From contig NZ_WHUT02000002.1 of assembly GCF_009380135.2 (NCBI RefSeq), forward strand, positions 124,001-188,000: a DNA stretch of 64,000 nucleotides, written 5' to 3'. A model generated the notes under the pieces. It made no database searches. It saw only the letters and a list, made by a program, of their open reading frames with translations, and had not been told where the DNA came from. Positions 59,790 to 64,000 of this stretch are shown piece after piece (the first letter of the stretch is position 1; every line of letters starts with the position of its first letter). Both the position numbers and the translations under genes were made by a program. Origin of the DNA: Fertoeibacter niger (GTDB taxonomy: Bacteria > Pseudomonadota > Alphaproteobacteria > Rhodobacterales > Rhodobacteraceae).

Positions 59790-59890
59790 TGATTGGGTCT
59801 CCAGCGCAGCAGGCGTGTCATCCAGTCAGGGGCATCCGCAGCGGCCAAGGCGGGAAGCAATGCGGGTGTGGCAAGCAACATGCGGCTCAT
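59786..59890 (-). CDS. Candidate 34-residue peptide gene between urtB and urtC
   Basis: Reads MSRMLLATPALLPALAAADA then PDWMTRLLRWRPNQ. Its ATG is two bases after the urtB stop and its stop overlaps the urtC ATG (ATGA), so it fits exactly the coupled spacing of the operon. GGGGGA lies upstream in the end of urtB. It is short, with a hydrophobic N-terminal half resembling a small signal or membrane segment. It might be a coupling leader rather than a functional protein. Confidence 0.45.
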   Translation of the reverse strand: MSRMLLATPALLPALAAADAPDWMTRLLRWRPNQ

Positions 59891-59892
59891 GG

Positions 59893-61848
59893 TCAATCCC
59901 CCGCGGCTCGGCCCTTGAGGGCGATGATGCCCCTTGGCCGGAACTGGATGAAGATGATGATGAAGATGATCATGTAGGTCTGGGCGGCCAGCGTGTTCGA
60001 CGGGTTCAACCATTCGATGCCCTTTTGCAGCCCGCCGATCATCGCGGCCCCGGCCAGCGCACCCCAGATGTTGCCCACCCCGCCTACCACCACGGTCATG
60101 AAGCTTTGCACGATATAGGCCTGGCCGATTTCCGATGTGACCTGCGCAAAAAGGCCGATGGCCACCCCCGCCACCCCGGCGATGCCGGAACCGAGGCCAA
60201 AGGTCAGCATGTTGATCCGGTCGGGGTTGATGCCCATGCTGGCGGCCATGGTGGGGTTTTGCGTCACCGCACGCACCTCCAGCCCCAACCGGGTGCGCTT
60301 CATGATGAACAGGAACACGCCCAGAAACAGCATGGCCAGCACGAAAATGGCGATGCGGATATAGCTGATCGCCACTACATCGTTCAGCACCCACGCGCCA
60401 TCCAGCCAGCCCGGGGCGGTCAGCGGGCGGGCTTGCGTGCCGAAGATGTTCTTGGCGATCTGTTGCAGCGCGATGGAGATGCCGAAGGTCGCCAGCAGCG
60501 TTTCCAGCGGGCGCTTGTAAAGATGCCGGATCACCAGCCGTTCCATCGCCACTCCGGCGGCAAAGGTGACGGCAAAGGCCAGCGGCAGCGCGATCAGGAT
60601 CGAGATGGTGTAGTCAGCGATGACCTGCTGCACCACATAGCCGGTATAGGCCCCCAGCATGATGAACTCGCCATGCGCCATGTTGATCACCCGCATCACG
60701 CCGAAGGTGATGGCAAGCCCGATGGCGGCCAGGAAGTAGATCGAGGCCAGCGACAGCGCATCCAGCCCCAGATCGGCGGCCTGCATCGCGCCCACCGTCA
60801 TGCCGATGCGGTCAAGCGCATCCCGCGCGGCGCGTGTCACGTCGGGGTCAGGCTCGGCATAGACATCATAGAAACTGTGCGCGGCCAGTGCCGCCGTCAC
60901 CTCATCCTCGGTCGCGGCAGAAGGGGCCAGACCCGCCGCTTCCAGCGCGGTATAGGCGCGGTCGCGGGCGGATTGGTCGTCAAGCTGGACCAGGGGGATG
61001 CCACCCACCGCGCCATCGGCGATATTGGCCACCAATGAGGCGCGCTGATCGGCCACGGTCAACCGTGCGGGGGCCATGCCAGCGGCCACCAGAATGTCAT
61101 AAGCCTCTTCCCGTGGCAGGTCGTTGCCGGGGGTCAGGGTCGCCGCCACATTGGCGCTTTCGGGCGCGCCAGTGCCCGCCACCGCCAGCCGCCGCGTGGC
61201 GACCAGCGGGTTCAGCGCCCCGCGCAGATCAAGCCCCAGATCGGCCCCGAAACCCTCGATGGCAGCCACACGGGCCGCAGGGTCAGGGTCAAAGCGCAGG
61301 GTCAGCAGCCGCTCCAGCCGCGTCATCGCGGGGTCGGGGGAATTGGCGATGGCGGCGCGCAGCGGTGCCAGGTTCTCCGGCGCCGGGTCACGCGCGATGG
61401 ATTCCAGCGCCACCCGGCGCTTGGCGGGATCAGGGTCGGCCAGTTGAAACTGCACCAGCGCGGTGGCGATCAGGCCGCGCACCCCGGCATTGGGGCGCAG
61501 CTGGGTGATGTCGGCCTTGGGGGCCGTGCCCGCATCGGCCCCGGTGATGTCGCGCAGCGCATAGCTGTCGCCCGACTCGGCAATCAGAAAGAACGTGCCA
61601 TCCGCCTCTCTCAGGCCCAGCGAACGGTTGGCCCAGGCGTCCAGCACCATGGCGGCGGCAGGATCACCGCTGGCCGCCAGCGCGTCGATCACCGGGCCGA
61701 TGGTGGTGCGCGAGGATCGTTCGATCAGCGCGGTATTGTCGGCGAGTATCTGTGCCACGGGGCCGGGTGTGGTCGGCTCGGTCGTCTGGGCGACACCCGG
61801 CAGCGCCAGCCACAGCAGCGCCAGGAAAGTCAGAAATAAATGCCGCAT
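59893..61848 (-). CDS. urtB: Urea ABC transporter permease UrtB with periplasmic N-terminal domain
   Basis: 651 residues. A signal peptide (MRHLFLTFLALLWLALPGVAQ) and about 330 residues of soluble, Ala/Asp-rich helical sequence with several DPDP.RRVALES-type repeats, resembling HEAT-like repeats, precede the LivH-type permease (from about 355: SIYFLAAIGLAITFGVMRVINMAHGEF). Start ATG 61848. A hairpin attenuator separates it from urtA. Confidence 0.94.
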   Translation of the reverse strand: MRHLFLTFLALLWLALPGVAQTTEPTTPGPVAQILADNTALIERSSRTTIGPVIDALAASGDPAAAMVLDAWANRSLGLREADGTFFLIAESGDSYALRDITGADAGTAPKADITQLRPNAGVRGLIATALVQFQLADPDPAKRRVALESIARDPAPENLAPLRAAIANSPDPAMTRLERLLTLRFDPDPAARVAAIEGFGADLGLDLRGALNPLVATRRLAVAGTGAPESANVAATLTPGNDLPREEAYDILVAAGMAPARLTVADQRASLVANIADGAVGGIPLVQLDDQSARDRAYTALEAAGLAPSAATEDEVTAALAAHSFYDVYAEPDPDVTRAARDALDRIGMTVGAMQAADLGLDALSLASIYFLAAIGLAITFGVMRVINMAHGEFIMLGAYTGYVVQQVIADYTISILIALPLAFAVTFAAGVAMERLVIRHLYKRPLETLLATFGISIALQQIAKNIFGTQARPLTAPGWLDGAWVLNDVVAISYIRIAIFVLAMLFLGVFLFIMKRTRLGLEVRAVTQNPTMAASMGINPDRINMLTFGLGSGIAGVAGVAIGLFAQVTSEIGQAYIVQSFMTVVVGGVGNIWGALAGAAMIGGLQKGIEWLNPSNTLAAQTYMIIFIIIFIQFRPRGIIALKGRAAGD

Positions 61849-61885
61849 CGTGCCCCCGGGGTCTGCGTCGGAAAGATCTGGGCGC

Positions 61886-61912
61886 AAAAAGGGGGCGGTG
61901 TGCCCGCCCCCT
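61886..61912 (-). terminator. Partial terminator between urtA and urtB
   Basis: On the minus strand AGGGGGCGG/CCGCCCCCT with a 5-base loop, followed by TTTTT counting the last stem T. It immediately follows the urtA stop and would make the binding protein more abundant than the permeases. Confidence 0.75.
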
Positions 61913-61919
61913 GATCGCA

Positions 61920-63197
61920 TCAGTAGTTCGACTTGATCTGCACGCAGGTCTTGGTTTCGGTGTTGTACATCCCGCAGTCCAGTTCGGCCCAGTCAGCCTC
62001 CAGCACGGCCGATTCCGGCAGGAAGTCGGTCCAGGCATCGCCGGGCACCGGCTCGGTCTGGCTGATGATGTCAAACTGGCCATCGGCGCGGATTTCGCCG
62101 ATCAGCACCGGCTTGGTCAGGTGGTGGTTCGGCAGCATCTTGGCGGTGCCGCCGGTCAGGTTCGGCACTTCCAGGCCATACATCGCCTCGCGCACGGCAT
62201 CGACATCGGTGGTGCCCGCCTTTTCAACGGCCTGCACCCACATGTTGAAGCCGATGACATGGGCTTCCATCGGATCGTTGGTCACGCGGTTTTCACCGGC
62301 GAAGGCTTTCCACTTGGTGATGAATTCAGCGTTGATCGGCGCTTCGGCGGACTGGAAGTAGTTCCAGGCGGCCAGGTGGCCCACCAGGTTCGACGTGTCG
62401 AGGCCCGAGAGTTCCTCTTCACCGACCGAGAAGGCCACAACCGGAATGTCGTCGGCCGAAATGCCCGCCGCCGCCAGTTCCTTGTAAAAACCGATGTTGG
62501 CATCGCCGTTGATGGTGGAGATCACGCCCACCTTCTTGCCGTCAGCACCCAATGCCACCACATCAGCCACAATCTTGGACCAGTCCGAATGGCCAAAGGG
62601 TGTGTAGTTTACAAAAATGTCCTCGGCGGCAACGCCCTTGCCCTTCAGGTAGCTGTCAAGAATGTTGTTCGTGGTGCGCGGATAGACATAGTCGGTGCCC
62701 AGCAGCGCGAATTTCTCCACGCCCAGCTCGTCGATCAGGTAATCGGTGGCCGGAATGGCCTGCTGGTTGGGTGCAGCACCGGTGTAGAACACGTTTTTCG
62801 ACGATTCTTCGCCCTCATACTGCACCGGGTAGAACAGCAGCCCGTTCAGCTCCTCGATCACCGGCAGCACGGATTTGCGGCTTACCGATGTCCAGCAGCC
62901 GAACATCACGTCCACCTCGGATACAGTCATCAACTCGCGCGCCTTTTCGGCAAACAGCGGCCAGTCGGATGCGGGGTCGACCACCACCGCCTCAAGCTGC
63001 TGGCCCAGAAGGCCACCTTTGGCGTTCTGTTCGGCGATCAGCATCAGCATCACGTCTTTCAGCGTGGTTTCCGAAATCGCCATCGAGCCCGACAGCGAAT
63101 GCAGCACGCCCACCTTGATGGTTTCCTGTGCCGCAGCGGCACCGGCCAGCGCCAGGCCAAGGCCCGCGCCGATCACATAATTCTTCAATCCGGTCAT
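61920..63197 (-). CDS. urtA: Urea ABC transporter substrate-binding protein UrtA
   Basis: 425 residues; signal sequence ending AGAAAAQE, then ETIKVGVLHSLSGSMAISE and FGCWTSVSRKSVLPV, ENNNGLLFYP-like region VIEELNGLLFYPVQYEG, all typical UrtA. C-terminal CxxxxxxxxxC pair (DCGMYNTETKTC). Start at ATG 63197 or 63200, preceded by AGAGGGA. Confidence 0.96.
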   Translation of the reverse strand: MTGLKNYVIGAGLGLALAGAAAAQETIKVGVLHSLSGSMAISETTLKDVMLMLIAEQNAKGGLLGQQLEAVVVDPASDWPLFAEKARELMTVSEVDVMFGCWTSVSRKSVLPVIEELNGLLFYPVQYEGEESSKNVFYTGAAPNQQAIPATDYLIDELGVEKFALLGTDYVYPRTTNNILDSYLKGKGVAAEDIFVNYTPFGHSDWSKIVADVVALGADGKKVGVISTINGDANIGFYKELAAAGISADDIPVVAFSVGEEELSGLDTSNLVGHLAAWNYFQSAEAPINAEFITKWKAFAGENRVTNDPMEAHVIGFNMWVQAVEKAGTTDVDAVREAMYGLEVPNLTGGTAKMLPNHHLTKPVLIGEIRADGQFDIISQTEPVPGDAWTDFLPESAVLEADWAELDCGMYNTETKTCVQIKSNY

Positions 63198-63515
63198 CAT
63201 CTTCCCTCTCACGAGGCCACCCCCCTACTGGGCTGCGTCCGTCACGGCGCAGCCATCTGGATCAGAGGCGGCAACGGCTGTTGCACCCCATGCGGCGGAC
63301 TGACTGTCCAGGTCAGCGGCTGCCGCACAATCTCCTGCGGGCCCTTGGTTCGGCCTTCGCCGGATCAGAAGACCGGGACTGCCGCAGCGCAGCAAGCATG
63401 GGCCGATTGTGGCGGAAACTTGGCAGGGGGCTTGCCCGGTAATTGGGCGCAGTGGGAAATTGCGGCGCAGAAATAGGCAACGAATATGTGACGCAGGGGC
63501 AGAAAGCGGCGATTG
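63198..63515. other. ureG-urtA intergenic region
   Basis: About 300 bases on the minus-strand path between ureG and urtA. No gene, strong hairpin or clear NtrC site was seen; the region must contain the urtA promoter unless urt is read through from ure. Confidence 0.4.
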
Positions 63516-64000
63516 TCAGGTGGCGGGCGCCAATTGCAAGCCGCCTTCGCGTTCCAGAAAGGCCACGATGGCCCCGATTCCCTCGCCCTGCCTGAGCCGC
63601 GCCATCACATAGGGCCGCACAGTGCGGGCGCGTTGGGTATCCGCCTCCAGCAGCGCCAGATCGACGCCCACATAAGGCGCCAGGTCGGTCTTGTTCACCA
63701 CCAGAAGGTCAGACCGCGTGACGCCGGGCCCGCGTTTGCGCGGAATGTCCTGCCCCGCCGCCGTGTCGATGACATAGATCGTCAGATCGGCCAGTTCGGG
63801 GCTGAAGGTGGCCGCCAGATTGTCACCGCCGGATTCGATCAGGATCAGGTCCAGCCCCGGGAAATGGTGGTTCAGATCGGCAATCGCGGCCAGGTTGATG
63901 CTGGCATCCTCACGGATCGCGGTATGCGGGCAGCCGCCGGTTTCCACCCCCCGGATGCGGTCGATCGGCAGCACCTGCGCGCGCATCAGATATTCGGCAT
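63516..64000 (-). CDS. ureG: Urease accessory GTPase UreG, C-terminal part (5' end outside window)
   Basis: GTPase for nickel insertion into urease. The frame stays open to base 64000, so only about 160 of roughly 205 residues are seen. Conserved: [31 protein letters not shown] (with the metal-binding CPH), [16 protein letters not shown] and the GTPase NKTDL. Upstream of urtA on the same strand, linking urea uptake with urease. Confidence 0.95.
   Translation of the reverse strand, partial: AEYLMRAQVLPIDRIRGVETGGCPHTAIREDASINLAAIADLNHHFPGLDLILIESGGDNLAATFSPELADLTIYVIDTAAGQDIPRKRGPGVTRSDLLVVNKTDLAPYVGVDLALLEADTQRARTVRPYVMARLRQGEGIGAIVAFLEREGGLQLAPAT

Overview
The window is high-GC DNA from an anoxygenic phototrophic alphaproteobacterium, most likely Rhodobacteraceae (Rhodobacter, Cereibacter, Tabrizicola or Gemmobacter type). 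The evidence is a type-II reaction-centre H gene (puhA) inside a bchFNBHLM-lhaA-puhABC superoperon, PpsR and a PpaA/AerR-type regulator next to it, ALA synthase (hemA, Shemin pathway), cytochrome c2, a permuted alphaproteobacterial tmRNA, and the sspB / fumC / DUF4169 / ribbon-helix-helix gene order. The genus cannot be fixed from sequence alone.

Layout. 1-3.9 kb: histidine degradation, hutI (5' cut off by the window), hutH, hutU. 4-8 kb: a cytochrome P450 coupled to a membrane alpha/beta-hydrolase-like protein, then ccdA and a TusA-like protein. 8-18 kb: housekeeping genes, namely rne (RNase E), ssrA (two-piece tmRNA), a DUF1194 protein, chrA, sspB, a PmtA-like methyltransferase, fumC and small conserved genes. 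17.6-33.9 kb: a complete phosphonate (C-P lyase) island. It holds a PHP hydrolase, phnM, a DUF1045 2H-phosphoesterase, the minus-strand run phnG-H-I-J-K-corA-L-N, divergent phnF with a second phnM-like gene, and the transporter phnC-D-E-E with a hexapeptide acetyltransferase. 34-57 kb: half of a photosynthesis gene cluster. idi, bchP, a PucC-family gene, bchG, ppsR and the ppaA/aerR-like gene lie on the minus strand. On the plus strand, reading away from them, are bchF-N-B-H-L-M, lhaA, puhA-B-C, a small conserved gene, acsF, puhE, hemA and cycA. 57-64 kb: the urea ABC transporter urtA-B-C-D-E (minus strand) downstream of the end of ureG (cut off by the window).

How the genes work together. 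In the photosynthesis block hemA feeds tetrapyrrole synthesis; bchH, bchM, acsF, bchNBL and bchF carry protoporphyrin towards bacteriochlorophyllide; bchG and bchP (with IPP/DMAPP balanced by idi) attach and reduce the tail. LhaA and PuhBCE assist light-harvesting 1 and reaction-centre assembly; PuhA caps the reaction centre; cytochrome c2 returns electrons to it. Four TGT-N12-ACA sites, two before bchG and two between the ppaA-like gene and bchF, are the expected PpsR targets. In the phosphonate island, Pho-box-like repeats precede phnC and the phnM/DUF1045 divergent promoter, and a palindrome in the phnG/phnF gap is the likely PhnF operator. No phnP is present; the PHP protein and the DUF1045 protein are candidates for its cyclic-phosphate step.

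Points most worth a second look: corA translationally coupled inside the C-P lyase operon; the missing phnP with two candidate substitutes; a dispersed box (GGATAT...GAAAATG, seven copies here) that is translated in phnK and bchB; two unlisted small ORFs (43 and 34 codons) in the phn and urt operons; and a photosynthesis cluster whose bch/puh half ends at idi and abuts the phosphonate island, so crt, puf and bchCXYZ must lie elsewhere. I saw no insertion sequence, prophage, CRISPR array, rRNA or standard tRNA in this window.
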